Assembly: GCF_001417735.1 (NCBI RefSeq)
Contig: NZ_BBUZ01000032.1
Span: 186,001-250,000 of the forward strand
From: Streptomyces sp. NBRC 110028
Lineage (GTDB): Bacteria; Actinomycetota; Actinomycetes; Streptomycetales; Streptomycetaceae
Length of the DNA: 64,000 bases
Direction of reading: 5' to 3'
Part shown: positions 9,155-19,269 of the stretch, piece by piece
How positions within the stretch are numbered: position 1 is the stretch's first letter
Layout of the letters: every line of letters starts with the position of its first letter
The notes under the pieces: generated by a model
What the model saw: only the letters and a program-made list of their open reading frames with translations
Told to the model about the DNA's origin: nothing
Databases searched by the model: none
Translations under genes and position numbers: made by a program

Positions 9155-11089
9155 ATGTGTGGCATCGCGGGCACCTACCGATGGCCGGACGGGAAGGCCG
9201 TGACCGACCGGCTCACCGACACCCTCGCCCACCGAGGCCCGGACGGGACGGGACGGTACAGCCACCCCGCCGGTGACGGCGAAGTGCACCTCGGGCACCG
9301 CCGGCTGGCCATCATCGACCTGTCCGGGACCGGCGCCCAGCCGATGGTCTCCGGCGGCCTCGTCCTGACGTACAACGGCGAGCTGTACAACGCGCCCGAG
9401 CTGCGTGCCGAACTGACGGCCACCGGGGTGCGCTTCCGCGGCACCTCCGACACCGAGGTGCTGCTGGAGGCCTGGCGGCGCTGGGGCACGGACTGCCTGC
9501 CCCGGCTGCGCGGCATGTTCGCGTTCGGCATCTTCGACGAGCGGACCGGCGAACTGGTGCTGGCTCGCGACCAGTTGGGCATCAAGCCGCTGTTCTGGCT
9601 CCGGCGCGGCGAGGGACTGGTGTTCGCCTCCGAACTCAAGGCGCTCGCCACCGCGACCGGCGGGCCGCTGGAGGTGGACCATGCGGCGCTGGTGGCCTCG
9701 CTGCTGTACTACTGGGTGCCGGACTCGCGCTGCGCGTTCCGCGAAGCGGAGAAGCTGCCGCCGGGGAGCTGGCTGAGGTGCCGGCCCGACGGCCGGGTGG
9801 AGCGCGGCCGGTTCTGGCACCTGAAGGACATCGCCGCCGAGGGCCGGGAGCGGGCCCGCGGCGGCGAGCGGCCGGACCTCGCCGCCATCGTCGAGGAGTC
9901 GACCCGGCGCCACCTGCTCTCCGACGTGCCCGTGGCCACCTTCCTCTCCGGCGGCCTCGACTCCAGCTACCTGACCGCGCTGGCGGCCCGCCACCAACCC
10001 GGGATCTCCGCCTACACGATCGGGTTCCGCGCCGAGGACGCCAGGTTCGAGGCGATGCCGGACGACCTGCGCTACGCCCGGCGGGTGGCGACGCGGTTCG
10101 GTGTCGACCTGCACGAGATCGAGATCGCCCCGAACGTGCTCGACCTGCTGCCGCGGATGACGTACCACCTGGACGAGCCGATCGGCGACCCCGCCGCGAT
10201 CAACACGTTCCTGATCTGCTCGGCCGCCCGGGAGGCCGGGGTCAAGGTGATGCTCTCGGGGATGGGCGCCGACGAACTGTTCGCCGGCTACCGCAAGCAC
10301 CTGGCCAACCTGATCGCGCTGCGCTACCAGCGCGTGCCACGGCCCCTGCGGCGCGGGGTGTCAGCGGCCGTGGACCGGCTGCCGGTGGCGACGAGCCGCC
10401 GGGGCTACCGGTCGGTGCGCTTCGCGAAGCGGTTCCTCTCCTTCGCCGATCTGCCGGAGGAGACCGCGTTCCGCCGCAGCTACACCATGTACGACCAGGC
10501 CGAACTGCTCGCCCTGGTCGACCCGGACCTGGCCGGGACGGTTCAGGACGTGCTGACCGAGCACGCCGATGTCTACCAGGACAACGACCTCGACGACTTC
10601 GTCAACCGCATGTGCCTGGGCGACGCCCGGATGTTCCTGCCGGGCCTGAACCTCACGTACACGGACCGCTCCAGCATGGCCGCGTCGACCGAGGTGCGGG
10701 TGCCGTACGTGGACGTCGAGGTGGTCAAGGCCGCGTTCGCCGTACCCGGTGACCGCAAGATCGTCGGACGGCAGGGGAAGGCCGTCCTCAAGGAGGCGGC
10801 CACCTCCGTCCTGCCCCGGGAGATCGTGTACCGGCCCAAGGGTCTGTTCAGCGCCCCGCTGCGGGCCTGGATGAGCCGGGACCTGGCACCGCTGGTGCGC
10901 GAGGTGGTCAACGACGGCGTGCTCGTCCGCTCCGGGCTCCTGCGCCGCGACGCGCTGGCGCGGATGGTCGCCGAGGACGCCGCCGGGCAGCGGGACTTTT
11001 CCAAGCATCTGTGGCATGTGCTGACCCTCGAGTACTGGTATCGCGACGCGACCTCTGGGTCCGGCCAGAGCACTCGGTTGACGGCTTAG
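9155..11089 (+). CDS. AsnB-like glutamine-dependent amidotransferase
   Basis: Class II glutamine amidotransferase fused to an ATP-pyrophosphatase synthetase domain (644 aa, normal for AsnB). Cys2 (MCGIAGTY) is the predicted glutaminase nucleophile, followed by LAHRGPDG, RLAIIDLS and TYNGELYN. The synthetase domain carries the PP-motif SGGLDSS near residue 266 and LSGMGADELFAGYRKH. In polysaccharide operons such proteins usually modify the product rather than make asparagine. Amidation of a uronic acid carboxylate is a reasonable inference here because an AlgD-type enzyme lies upstream. Three bases separate it from the previous gene, and the start ATG is fixed by the required Cys2. Confidence 0.88.
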   Translation: MCGIAGTYRWPDGKAVTDRLTDTLAHRGPDGTGRYSHPAGDGEVHLGHRRLAIIDLSGTGAQPMVSGGLVLTYNGELYNAPELRAELTATGVRFRGTSDTEVLLEAWRRWGTDCLPRLRGMFAFGIFDERTGELVLARDQLGIKPLFWLRRGEGLVFASELKALATATGGPLEVDHAALVASLLYYWVPDSRCAFREAEKLPPGSWLRCRPDGRVERGRFWHLKDIAAEGRERARGGERPDLAAIVEESTRRHLLSDVPVATFLSGGLDSSYLTALAARHQPGISAYTIGFRAEDARFEAMPDDLRYARRVATRFGVDLHEIEIAPNVLDLLPRMTYHLDEPIGDPAAINTFLICSAAREAGVKVMLSGMGADELFAGYRKHLANLIALRYQRVPRPLRRGVSAAVDRLPVATSRRGYRSVRFAKRFLSFADLPEETAFRRSYTMYDQAELLALVDPDLAGTVQDVLTEHADVYQDNDLDDFVNRMCLGDARMFLPGLNLTYTDRSSMAASTEVRVPYVDVEVVKAAFAVPGDRKIVGRQGKAVLKEAATSVLPREIVYRPKGLFSAPLRAWMSRDLAPLVREVVNDGVLVRSGLLRRDALARMVAEDAAGQRDFSKHLWHVLTLEYWYRDATSGSGQSTRLTA

Positions 11090-11106
11090 GAATCAGAGGA
11101 GTTCGG

Positions 11107-13302
11107 GTGAAGCAGGTTGTGCAGAACTACAAGAGCGGCGAGCTGGCGCTGCTCGACGTGCCGGTGCCGGGGTGCAAGCCGGGTGGTGTGCTGGTCCGCA
11201 GCGCCTACTCGCTGATATCCACCGGGACCGAGCTGATGAAGGTGTCCGAGGCCGGCATGTCGATGGTGGGCAAGGCCCGCTCCCGGCCGGACCAGGTCGC
11301 CAAGGTCGTGCAGAGCGCGGCCACCAACGGGCTGCCCGCCACCTACCGCAAGGTGATGGGGAAGCTGGACTCCTACACGCCGCTCGGCTACTCGCTGTGC
11401 GGAGTGGTCGAGCAGGTCGGCGCCGGGATCGACGAGGTGAAGGTCGGCGACCTCGTGGCCTGCGCCGGCAACGAGCACGCGTTGCACGCCGAGCTGAACT
11501 GGGTGCCGAAGAACCTCTACGCCCGGCTGCCGGACGGCCTCGCGCCACGGCACGCGGCCTTCGGCACGGTCGGATCGATCGCGTTGCAGGGCGTCCGCCG
11601 CGGTGAGCCACAGCTCGGCGACGTGGCGCTGGTCATCGGCCTCGGGCTGATCGGGCAGTTGGTGGTGCAGCTGCTGGCCGCCTCCGGAGTCCGCGTCGTC
11701 GGCGCCGACCCCGACCCGGCGCGCTGCGAGCTCGCCGAGCGCCTGGGCGCGGCGGCCTGTGGCGACCCCGCCTCCGCGGCCGTGGAAACCGCCATCGCCG
11801 AACTCACCGGCGGGCTGGGCGTGGACCAGGTGTATCTGGCCGCCGGCGGCGGCAGCAACCAGCCCGTCGAGCTGGCCGCCAGACTGAGCCGGGACCGCGG
11901 CCGCGTCGTCGACATCGGCAAGTGCCGCCTGGACCTGCCGTGGAACGCGTACTACGAGAAGGAGCTGGACGTCCGGTTCTCCCGCAGTTACGGCCCCGGT
12001 CGCTACGACCCGGAGTACGAGCTGGAGGGGCGGGACTACCCGATCGGCTACGTGCGCTGGACCGAGCGCCGCAACCTGGCCTGCTTCCTCGATCTCCTCG
12101 CCCGTGGCAGTGTCGACGTGGAGCCCCTGGTCTCCCACATAGCCGACTTCGATGACGCCGTGGAGACGTACCAGCGCCTGAAGGACGGCGACCTGAAGGC
12201 CGTGGCCGTGCTGTTCCGGTACCCCGGCCACCCCGGCCGAGCCGTGGAAACGGGGGCCCCGGCGGTGGCCGTGCCCGCGGTGCGACGCGGCGGCAAAGCG
12301 TCCACCCCGGCCCGGCTCGCCAATGCGTCGGTGCGGCTGGCGTTCGTCGGCGCGGGAAACTACGCGACGTCGATGCTGCTGCCGCACCTGGAACGGCGCG
12401 ACGGCGTCGAGCTGTCCACCGTCGTCACCACCACGGCGCTGTCCGCGGCCAACGCGAAGCGCAAGTTCGGCTTCGCCGAGGCGACCACCGACCTCGACAC
12501 CGTGCTCGGCGACCCGTCCATCGACGCGGTGTTCGTGGTCACCCGCCACAGCTCCCACGCCGAACTGACCATGAGGGCGCTGCGGGCCGGCAAGGCGGTG
12601 TTCGTGGAGAAGCCCCTGGCGCTCACCGAGGACGAGCTGGCCGGCGTCCTCGCGGCGGTGGAGGAGTCCGGCAACGACCGGCTGCAGGTGGGCTTCAACC
12701 GCCGGTTCGCGCCGCTGCTGCAGGAGGCCAGGAAGCGGTTCGGCTCCCGGACCGGACCGGCCAGCCTCCGCTACCTGGTCAACGCAGGCCGCCTCGACCA
12801 CGGCAGCTGGTACCTCCGGCAGGGCACCGAGGGATCGCGGTTCGCCGGCGAGGGCGGACACTTCATCGACACCGCGAGCTGGCTGCTCGGGGCCGACCCG
12901 GTCTCGGTGTACGCGGTCGCCGCATCCGGCAACGAGAACCTCCAGGTCGTGCTGCGCTACCCGGACGGGTCCACCGCCACCATCGCCTACGTCACCACCG
13001 GCGCGCCCGGCTTCCCGAAAGAGACGCTGGACCTGATCGCGGACGGCAAGGTGCTGCGGCTGGATGACTTCGTCCGCGCCACCGTGTACGACGGCCGCCG
13101 CAGCCGGTGGGTCAGTTCGCGGCTGCCCAAGGCCCGCGACAAGGGCCAGAACGCCGAGCTGGCCGCGTTCATCAAGGCCGTGCGGACCGGCGGGCCGATG
13201 CCGGTGCCGCTGGAGTCGGTGGCCGCCACCACGGCGGCCACCCTCGCCGTACAGGCCGGCCTGGCCGGTGGTGCGCCGCTGACGTTGGCGAGGGCCCTGT
13301 GA
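11107..13302 (+). CDS. Two-domain oxidoreductase: MDR dehydrogenase plus Gfo/Idh/MocA domain
   Basis: 731-aa fusion. Residues about 1-375 are a medium-chain dehydrogenase/zinc-alcohol-dehydrogenase-like domain (LVIGLGLIGQLVVQLLAASG). Residues about 405-730 are a Gfo/Idh/MocA oxidoreductase (RLAFVGAGNYATSMLLPHL, and the EKP motif in VFVEKPLAL near residue 500). This fused protein recurs in polysaccharide clusters next to AsnB-like and heparinase II/III-like genes, as here. It probably oxidises and reduces positions of a nucleotide sugar or of the polymer. The exact reaction is unknown. The GTG at 11107 has GAGGAG five bases upstream and replaces the longer open frame from 11011, which would overlap asnB. 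Confidence 0.82.
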   Translation: MKQVVQNYKSGELALLDVPVPGCKPGGVLVRSAYSLISTGTELMKVSEAGMSMVGKARSRPDQVAKVVQSAATNGLPATYRKVMGKLDSYTPLGYSLCGVVEQVGAGIDEVKVGDLVACAGNEHALHAELNWVPKNLYARLPDGLAPRHAAFGTVGSIALQGVRRGEPQLGDVALVIGLGLIGQLVVQLLAASGVRVVGADPDPARCELAERLGAAACGDPASAAVETAIAELTGGLGVDQVYLAAGGGSNQPVELAARLSRDRGRVVDIGKCRLDLPWNAYYEKELDVRFSRSYGPGRYDPEYELEGRDYPIGYVRWTERRNLACFLDLLARGSVDVEPLVSHIADFDDAVETYQRLKDGDLKAVAVLFRYPGHPGRAVETGAPAVAVPAVRRGGKASTPARLANASVRLAFVGAGNYATSMLLPHLERRDGVELSTVVTTTALSAANAKRKFGFAEATTDLDTVLGDPSIDAVFVVTRHSSHAELTMRALRAGKAVFVEKPLALTEDELAGVLAAVEESGNDRLQVGFNRRFAPLLQEARKRFGSRTGPASLRYLVNAGRLDHGSWYLRQGTEGSRFAGEGGHFIDTASWLLGADPVSVYAVAASGNENLQVVLRYPDGSTATIAYVTTGAPGFPKETLDLIADGKVLRLDDFVRATVYDGRRSRWVSSRLPKARDKGQNAELAAFIKAVRTGGPMPVPLESVAATTAATLAVQAGLAGGAPLTLARAL

Positions 13303-15242
13303 CCATGAGCGCGGGCTGGTACCTGCGGCGGCTGTCCCGGATGGGACCGCGGGAGGCCGTCGGCCGGGCGGGCGACGCGGTGCGCAGACGGCGGTGGCGG
13401 TCGGCGCGGCCGGACTGCCCGAGCGTGACCGGCGCCCGGTTCACCGCCGTACTGCCCGCGGGGGCGATCGCCGCGGTGCCACCGGACGCCGCGAAACGCC
13501 TCATCGCCGAGGCGGACCGGCTGATGGCCGGGCACGCCGAGTACTTCGGGGTGGACCGCGACGACCTGGCCGACCCGGACTGGTGGTACGACCCGAAGAC
13601 CGGGCGCCGGGCCCCGTCGGGCTACGCCTTCGACGTGCCGTACCGCGACGAGGACGCGGTCGGGGACATCAAGCAGATCTGGGAGCCGTCCCGGCACCAG
13701 TACCTCACCCAGCTCGCCGCCGCCTACGCGATCACCGGGAACGAGCGGTACGCCGAGCGCGTGGCCGAACACCTGCGGTCGTGGTGGACGGCCAACGCGC
13801 CGCTGCGCGGAGTGCACTGGACCAGCGGCATCGAGCTGGGGATCCGGCTGCTGTCCTGGGTGTGGATCCGCCGGCTCCTCGACGGCTGGCCGGGCGCGGC
13901 CGGGCTGTTCGAGGACAACCCGGTGGCGGTGAACCAGATCTGGCACCACCAGCGCTGGCTGGCCGCCTTCCCGAGCCGGGGGTCCTCGGCGAACAACCAC
14001 GTCATCGCCGAGGCCGCCGGGCAGTTCGCCGCGGCCTGCGCGTTCGGGTGGTTCCCCTCCTCGGCGCGCTGGCGCACCGACGCGCTGCGGTCGCTGGAGC
14101 GGCATCTGCGCGGCAACACCTTCGGCTCCGGGCTCAACCGCGAGCTGGCCACCGAGTATCACGGACTGGTGCTGGAGCTGGGTCTCGCCGCGGTGGCCGA
14201 GGCGGATGCCGCAGGCGTGCCGGTCCCCGCGACGGTCCGCCTGGTGCTGCTGCGGATGACCGACGCGCTCGCGGCCATCGTGGACGGCCGGCTACGGCCA
14301 CCGCGCCAGGGGGACGCCGACGACGGGTACGGCCTGGTCGTGGACGGCGCGGGCACCGACCGCTGGGGCTCGCTGCTGGCCACCGGGGACGCCGTGTTCG
14401 GCCGGCTCGCCTGGTGGCCGGCGGTGACCGGAACCGATGCGCGCACCCCGCTGCTGTCCGCGTTCATCAAACCCACGGAACCGTCTGTGGTCCGCCCTCC
14501 GAGCCGACCGGGCCACTTCGCCGACGCGGGGCTCACCATCCTGCGCGGTCCGGGGGAGATCTGGTGCCGCTGCGACGGTGGTCCGCACGGCTTCCTGTCC
14601 ATCGCCGCGCATGCCCACGCGGACGCCCTGTCCGTGGAGGTCCGGCACGACGGGGTCGAGGTGCTCGCCGACCCGGGGACGTACTGCTACCACGGGCAGC
14701 CCGAGTGGCGGCAGTACTTCCGGTCGACCCTCGGCCACAACACCCTGCAACTCGACGGCGGTGACCAGTCCGTCTCCGGCGGCCCGTTCCTGTGGACCCG
14801 GCATGCCGAGAGCCGCGTCCTGGTCGCCGACCCATCCGGCGAGGGCGTCGCCCGCTGGTGTGCCGAGCACGACGGCTACCAGGGCTCCGTGCACCGCCGC
14901 CGGGTGGAGCTGACGGCCGCGAGCCAGGAGCTGCGGGTGGTCGACGAGGTGCGCGGCCCGCGCCGGGCCGTACGCCTGGCGTTCCACCTCGGCCCGGCCA
15001 TCGCCGCGGACCTGGTGGACCACCGGGCACGGCTCACCTGGACCCGGGACGGCGAGGACCGCTCCGCGGTGCTCGACCTGCCCGGGCAGCTGACCTGGCG
15101 GGCACATCGCGGCGAGACCGACCCGCCGCTGGGCTGGTACTCCGCCGGTTTCGGGCGCAAGGAACCCACCACCACGCTGGTCGGCACCGGCTACGCCGAC
15201 GGCGTGCGGGGATTCACCACCGTACTCAGGTTCCACGGCTGA
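13299..15242 (+). CDS. Heparinase II/III / alginate-lyase-like protein
   Basis: 647 aa. The N-terminal alpha/alpha-toroid is of the alginate-lyase/heparinase type (for example HQYLTQLAAAYAITGNERYAE and SSANNHVIAEAAGQF, the usual NNH block). The C-terminal beta-sandwich is of the heparinase II/III type, with HAHADALSVEV near residue 437 and FRSTLGHNTLQLDG. Family members cleave uronic-acid-containing polysaccharides by beta-elimination. In biosynthetic operons they may trim or edit the polymer. No signal peptide is visible, so it may act on lipid-linked intermediates in the cytoplasm or use an unrecognised route. The start GTG 13299 overlaps the upstream stop; an ATG lies at 13305. Confidence 0.82.
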   Translation: MTMSAGWYLRRLSRMGPREAVGRAGDAVRRRRWRSARPDCPSVTGARFTAVLPAGAIAAVPPDAAKRLIAEADRLMAGHAEYFGVDRDDLADPDWWYDPKTGRRAPSGYAFDVPYRDEDAVGDIKQIWEPSRHQYLTQLAAAYAITGNERYAERVAEHLRSWWTANAPLRGVHWTSGIELGIRLLSWVWIRRLLDGWPGAAGLFEDNPVAVNQIWHHQRWLAAFPSRGSSANNHVIAEAAGQFAAACAFGWFPSSARWRTDALRSLERHLRGNTFGSGLNRELATEYHGLVLELGLAAVAEADAAGVPVPATVRLVLLRMTDALAAIVDGRLRPPRQGDADDGYGLVVDGAGTDRWGSLLATGDAVFGRLAWWPAVTGTDARTPLLSAFIKPTEPSVVRPPSRPGHFADAGLTILRGPGEIWCRCDGGPHGFLSIAAHAHADALSVEVRHDGVEVLADPGTYCYHGQPEWRQYFRSTLGHNTLQLDGGDQSVSGGPFLWTRHAESRVLVADPSGEGVARWCAEHDGYQGSVHRRRVELTAASQELRVVDEVRGPRRAVRLAFHLGPAIAADLVDHRARLTWTRDGEDRSAVLDLPGQLTWRAHRGETDPPLGWYSAGFGRKEPTTTLVGTGYADGVRGFTTVLRFHG

Positions 15243-15255
15243 AGGGGGGAGCGTG

Positions 15256-16785
15256 GTGATCAAGTGGCGGACGTGGGCGTTACCGCTGGCGCTGGTGGCT
15301 CTGCCGGCGGCGACCGGCTGTGTGAACACCTCGGGCACCGGTGCGAACCCGACCGCCGTGCCCGCCACGCCCGGGGCGCGGTCCACGTCCCCGGCCCGGG
15401 TGTGCGCCAAACCCACGCCCGGGCCGGCGAAGGCGCCGGCGGGCGCGGTGACGGTCGACCCCGCGGTGGCCGGTGACCTGGCCGCGAAGACCAACAGCAG
15501 CCCCCCGCACACCACGTTCTGGCTCCGGCCGGGCAAGCACAGGCTCAAGCCGGACCGCTACGCCCAGGTCATCCCCAAGAAGGGGGACACCTACCTCGGC
15601 GCGCCGGGCGCGGTGCTCGACGGCCGGAAGACCAACCAGTACGCGTTCGGCGGCACCGCCCGCGACGTCACCATCCGCTACCTGACCGTGCGGGGTTTCG
15701 TCGCGCCGCAGAACGAGGGCGTGGTCAACCATGACTCGGCCGACGGGTGGGTGATCGAGCACGCGACCATCCAGGACAACTCCGGCGCCGGTCTGATGGC
15801 CGGTGCCCGTCAGCGGGTCCGCGCCAGCTGCCTGCGCGGCAACGGCCAGTACGGCATGAACGCGTACAAGACCACCGGCCGTATCAGCGGCCTGGTGGTC
15901 GAGGGCAACGAGATCGTGGGCAACAACACCGACGACTGGGAGCGGCGGCGGAAGGGCTGCGGCTGCACCGGAGGCATCAAGTTCTGGGCCGTCAACGGAG
16001 CCGACGTACGCGGCAACTGGGTGCACGACAACCGCGGCACCGGGCTGTGGGCGGACACCAACAACAACGACTTCCGCATCGAGGACAACGTGCTCGAGGC
16101 CAACGACGGCGCCGCGCTGATCTACGAGACCAGCTACAACGCCGTCATCCGAAAGAACACGATCCGGCGGAACAACTGGGTCGAGGGCCGCAAGGCAGCC
16201 GACCGAGGCGACAGCTTCCCCCTCGCGACCATCTACCTGTCCGAATCCGGTGGCGAACCACGGATCGAAGCCCGCACCGACAAGATCGAGATCTACCGGA
16301 ACGCGCTGGAGAACAACTGGTCCGGGATCACCCTGTGGGAAAACGCCGACCGGTTCTGCAACAGCCCGGCCAACACCTCCTCCGGTGACTGCACCTTGCT
16401 GGTCCGGGACACCGACCGCTGCGCGAGACCGGCGATCGCCACCGCACCGCTCTACGCCGACTGCCGCTGGAAGACCCAGCGGGTGGACATCCACGACAAC
16501 CGCTTCGTGCTGGACACGTCCGTCGTCACCTGCACGGTGAAGTGCGACCGCATGGCGATGCTGGCCAACTACGGAACCTACCCGGACTGGTCGCCGTACC
16601 AGGGCGAAGGGGTGGCCGAGGCGATCACCACCAAACAGCACAACCGCTGGCACGACAACGTCTACATCGGACCATGGAAGTTCGTCGCCCATGACCCGAG
16701 CCGGGTGCTCGACTTCGGGCAGTGGCAGGTCACGCCGTACCAGCAGGACGCGGGCAGCACCCTCCGCGCACGGGACGGCGGTTGA
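15256..16785 (+). CDS. Exported parallel beta-helix (pectate-lyase-fold) lipoprotein
   Basis: 509-aa protein with a type II signal peptide: basic start, hydrophobic LPLALVALPA, then lipobox-like AATGC near residue 22. A Ser/Pro/Ala-rich linker and a right-handed parallel beta-helix follow. The helix is shown by repeated rungs such as VIEHATIQDNSGAGL, LVVEGNEIVGNN, VRGNWVHDNRGTGLW, IEDNVLEANDGAAL and VIRKNTIRRNN. The fold is shared by pectate lyases, polymer C5-epimerases (AlgG) and depolymerases. Its place beside AlgD and heparinase-like genes suggests extracellular editing of the polysaccharide. A cysteine-rich stretch near residue 236 (CGCTGG) could be disulfide-bonded. GTG 15256 is preferred over 15253 for its spacing from AGGGGGGA. 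Confidence 0.8.
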   Translation: MIKWRTWALPLALVALPAATGCVNTSGTGANPTAVPATPGARSTSPARVCAKPTPGPAKAPAGAVTVDPAVAGDLAAKTNSSPPHTTFWLRPGKHRLKPDRYAQVIPKKGDTYLGAPGAVLDGRKTNQYAFGGTARDVTIRYLTVRGFVAPQNEGVVNHDSADGWVIEHATIQDNSGAGLMAGARQRVRASCLRGNGQYGMNAYKTTGRISGLVVEGNEIVGNNTDDWERRRKGCGCTGGIKFWAVNGADVRGNWVHDNRGTGLWADTNNNDFRIEDNVLEANDGAALIYETSYNAVIRKNTIRRNNWVEGRKAADRGDSFPLATIYLSESGGEPRIEARTDKIEIYRNALENNWSGITLWENADRFCNSPANTSSGDCTLLVRDTDRCARPAIATAPLYADCRWKTQRVDIHDNRFVLDTSVVTCTVKCDRMAMLANYGTYPDWSPYQGEGVAEAITTKQHNRWHDNVYIGPWKFVAHDPSRVLDFGQWQVTPYQQDAGSTLRARDGG

Positions 16786-16786
16786 G

Positions 16787-18022
16787 ATGGGCGGGGGCCA
16801 CACACCGAAGATCGCCGGGACGGTCTGGGGGCTGCTGGTCCTCAACACGCTCGGCTCCGCCGGGGCGAAGACCATCGTCCCGCTGCCCCGCTCCCTCATC
16901 CAGATGGCCACCATGGGGGCGCTGGTCGCCGCGTTCGCGCTGGCGCTCGCGGTCAATCCCCGGCTGCGCATCCGAGCCAGTGCGTACGTGTTCCTGCTCA
17001 CCCTGCTCCTGGTGACGAGCGTGATCTCCAGCGCGCACCTGGAGTCCGGGTTCGGCGCGCTGTTCCGCTGCGCCCGGCTGGCTCTCTTCGTCGGCACGCT
17101 GTGGCTGCTCAGCCGCTGGTGGGACGGCGGCCTGACGTTCGCCCGGCACCACATCCGGATGTACTTCGCGGTGCTCGGCTCGGTGGCCGCCGGCCTGGTC
17201 ATCTCACCGGGCGCGGCCCTGCCCGACCTCTACGGCGGGCGGCTGGTCGGCGCGCTGTGGCCGCTCACCCCGCCGCAGATCGGACAGTACGCCGCGGTGA
17301 TCATCGGGCTCACCGTGCTGCTCGTCCTGGGCCGCCGGACCGGCAGGGCGAGCGCGGCGCTGGTCATCGTGCCGTCACTCGTCCTGCTCGCGCTGACCCA
17401 TACCCGGACGGCCACCCTCGGCCTGTTCATCGGCCTGGCGTTGGCGATCGGCTCGCTCCTCCTCACCAGCGGCGCGGCCCGCCGCTTCTTCACCTGGGCG
17501 GTGCTGTGCGCCACGGTGGCCGCGGTGGGGTTCGCCTCCGTGCTCCAGGCGTGGTTCCTGCGCGGACAGACCAAGGAGAACTTCTCCAGCCTCACCGGCC
17601 GGGCCAAGGTCTGGGACGCCCTGCTGGCCGCGCCACGCACGACGGGGGAGAAGCTGTTCGGCGTGGGCCTGGGCGACAAGTCGTTCGGCGGGCTGCCGAT
17701 CGACAACAGCTGGCTGGCCGTCTACAACGAGCAGGGTCTGGCCGGCGTCACCCTGGTCGCTGCGATCATCATCGTGCTGGGCGGGGTCGCGCTGCTGCGG
17801 CCACCGTCGCTGCAGAGGGCCTGCGCGATCTTCCTGATCAGCTATTGCGCGATCGCCTCGTACACCGAGGCCGGTCTCGGCGACGCCTCGCCGTATCTGC
17901 TGCACCTGGCCCTGGCCGCCTCGCTGCTGGCGGCGCCTGCCGAGGCCGCTCCTCTCGCCACGCCCGACGTTCCTCGACGACACATCCCGCGCTGGGCCCG
18001 GGCTCGAACGGAGGTTCCTTGA
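16787..18022 (+). CDS. O-antigen polymerase/ligase-like membrane protein (Wzy type)
   Basis: 411-aa polytopic membrane protein with about ten hydrophobic segments. A central hydrophilic loop contains FSSLTGRAKVWDALLAAP and FGVGLGDKSFGGLPIDNSWL, the arrangement of the Wzy_C/O-antigen-ligase family (PF04932-like). Expected role: polymerisation of exported lipid-linked repeat units on the outer face of the membrane. It starts at an ATG one base after the beta-helix gene's stop. Sequence identity in this family is low, so the assignment rests on topology, loop motif and operon context with Wzx and Wzz. Confidence 0.78.
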   Translation: MGGGHTPKIAGTVWGLLVLNTLGSAGAKTIVPLPRSLIQMATMGALVAAFALALAVNPRLRIRASAYVFLLTLLLVTSVISSAHLESGFGALFRCARLALFVGTLWLLSRWWDGGLTFARHHIRMYFAVLGSVAAGLVISPGAALPDLYGGRLVGALWPLTPPQIGQYAAVIIGLTVLLVLGRRTGRASAALVIVPSLVLLALTHTRTATLGLFIGLALAIGSLLLTSGAARRFFTWAVLCATVAAVGFASVLQAWFLRGQTKENFSSLTGRAKVWDALLAAPRTTGEKLFGVGLGDKSFGGLPIDNSWLAVYNEQGLAGVTLVAAIIIVLGGVALLRPPSLQRACAIFLISYCAIASYTEAGLGDASPYLLHLALAASLLAAPAEAAPLATPDVPRRHIPRWARARTEVP

Positions 18023-18024
18023 GC

Positions 18025-19269
18025 ATGCACGTTCTCGTGGTGCACAACCGCTACGCCTCGGCGCAGCCGAGCGGGGAGAACAAGGTCGTCGACCAGGAGG
18101 TGGAGCTGCTGCGCGCGGCCGGCCACCGGGTCGAGGTGTTCGAGCGGCGCAGCGACGACATCGCCGCCATGTCCCTCCTCGCCAAGGCCGCGGTGCCCCT
18201 GCGGGTGCCCTGGAACCGGGCGGTCCGCGCGGAGCTGGCCGCCCGGCTGCGCACCGAGCGGCCGGACGTGGTCCACGTCCACAACGTCTTCCCGCTCCTG
18301 TCGCCCGCGGTGCTCGCCGCCTGCGCCGACGCCGGCGTACCCGCCGTCGCCACGCTGCACAACTACACCCAGGTGTGCCCGCCCGGCACGCTGCAGCGGG
18401 ACGGCCGGCCGTGCACCGAGTGCGTCGGGTCGGCGGCGCCGCTGCCCGCCGTCCGGCACGGCTGCTACCGCGGCTCCCGCCTGGCGACGGTGCCGCTCGC
18501 GGTCGGCCTGTCGGCCAACCGGCGGCGATGGTGGTCCGGCGTGGAGCGGTTCTTCTGCATCTCCGCGGCGCAGCGCGACGTCCTGGTGCGGGCCGGCATG
18601 CCGGCCGAGCGGCTGGCGGTGAAGCACAACTTCGTGCCCGACCCGGGCGCCCGCCGAGTGGGCGGGGGAGAGCATCTGCTCTATCTCGGCCGGCTCGCGG
18701 AGGCCAAGGGCGTGACGCTGCTCATGGCCGCGTGGGACGAGATCGCGGCGGACGGCGGGGTGGGCGCACCGCTCGTGATCGCCGGCGCGGGGCCACTGGA
18801 GGCAGAGGTGACCGCCTGGGCGGCGGGCCGGGACGACGTGGCGTTCGTCGGCCTGCTGGACCCGGCGGAGTGCGCCGAGGCCATCGCGCGATCGGTCGCC
18901 GTGGTGGCCCCCTCGACGTGGCTGGAGGCGTTCGGCCTGGTGGTCGTGGAGGCGATGGCGGCCGGGGTGCCGGTCGTCGCCGCCGGCCACGGTGCGTTCG
19001 TCGAACTCGTCGAGGACGGCGTGACCGGGCTGCTGCACCGGCCGGGCGAGACCGCCTCGCTCGCGTCCCGCATACGCCGGATCGCGGCCGAGCCGGCCCT
19101 GGGCCGGGAGATGGGCCGGGCGGCCCGGCGCCGTTACGAACAGGGCTTCAGCCCGGCCGTCGGGCTTAAGCGCCTGGTGGAGGAGTACCGCACCGCGATC
19201 GCGGGTCGGTCAGCACTGACTCGCGGCGGGGACTCCCGCGCGAGCAGGGGGGATGGGGACAGCAGATGA
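18025..19269 (+). CDS. GT4-family glycosyltransferase
   Basis: 414-aa GT-B glycosyltransferase. The N-terminal domain contains VHNRYASAQPSGENKVVDQE and DVVHVHNVFPLLSPAVL. The C-terminal donor-binding domain contains LLYLGRLAEAKGVTLLMAAW and the diagnostic E-x7-E block in PSTWLEAFGLVVVEAMAAGVP. A cysteine pair lies in CTECVG. The first ORF residues conserved in this family start at MHVLVVHN, so ATG 18025 is chosen (GGAGG ten bases upstream); TTG 18019 overlaps the previous stop. It should add a sugar to the lipid-linked intermediate. Its stop overlaps the next ATG. Confidence 0.85.
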   Translation: MHVLVVHNRYASAQPSGENKVVDQEVELLRAAGHRVEVFERRSDDIAAMSLLAKAAVPLRVPWNRAVRAELAARLRTERPDVVHVHNVFPLLSPAVLAACADAGVPAVATLHNYTQVCPPGTLQRDGRPCTECVGSAAPLPAVRHGCYRGSRLATVPLAVGLSANRRRWWSGVERFFCISAAQRDVLVRAGMPAERLAVKHNFVPDPGARRVGGGEHLLYLGRLAEAKGVTLLMAAWDEIAADGGVGAPLVIAGAGPLEAEVTAWAAGRDDVAFVGLLDPAECAEAIARSVAVVAPSTWLEAFGLVVVEAMAAGVPVVAAGHGAFVELVEDGVTGLLHRPGETASLASRIRRIAAEPALGREMGRAARRRYEQGFSPAVGLKRLVEEYRTAIAGRSALTRGGDSRASRGDGDSR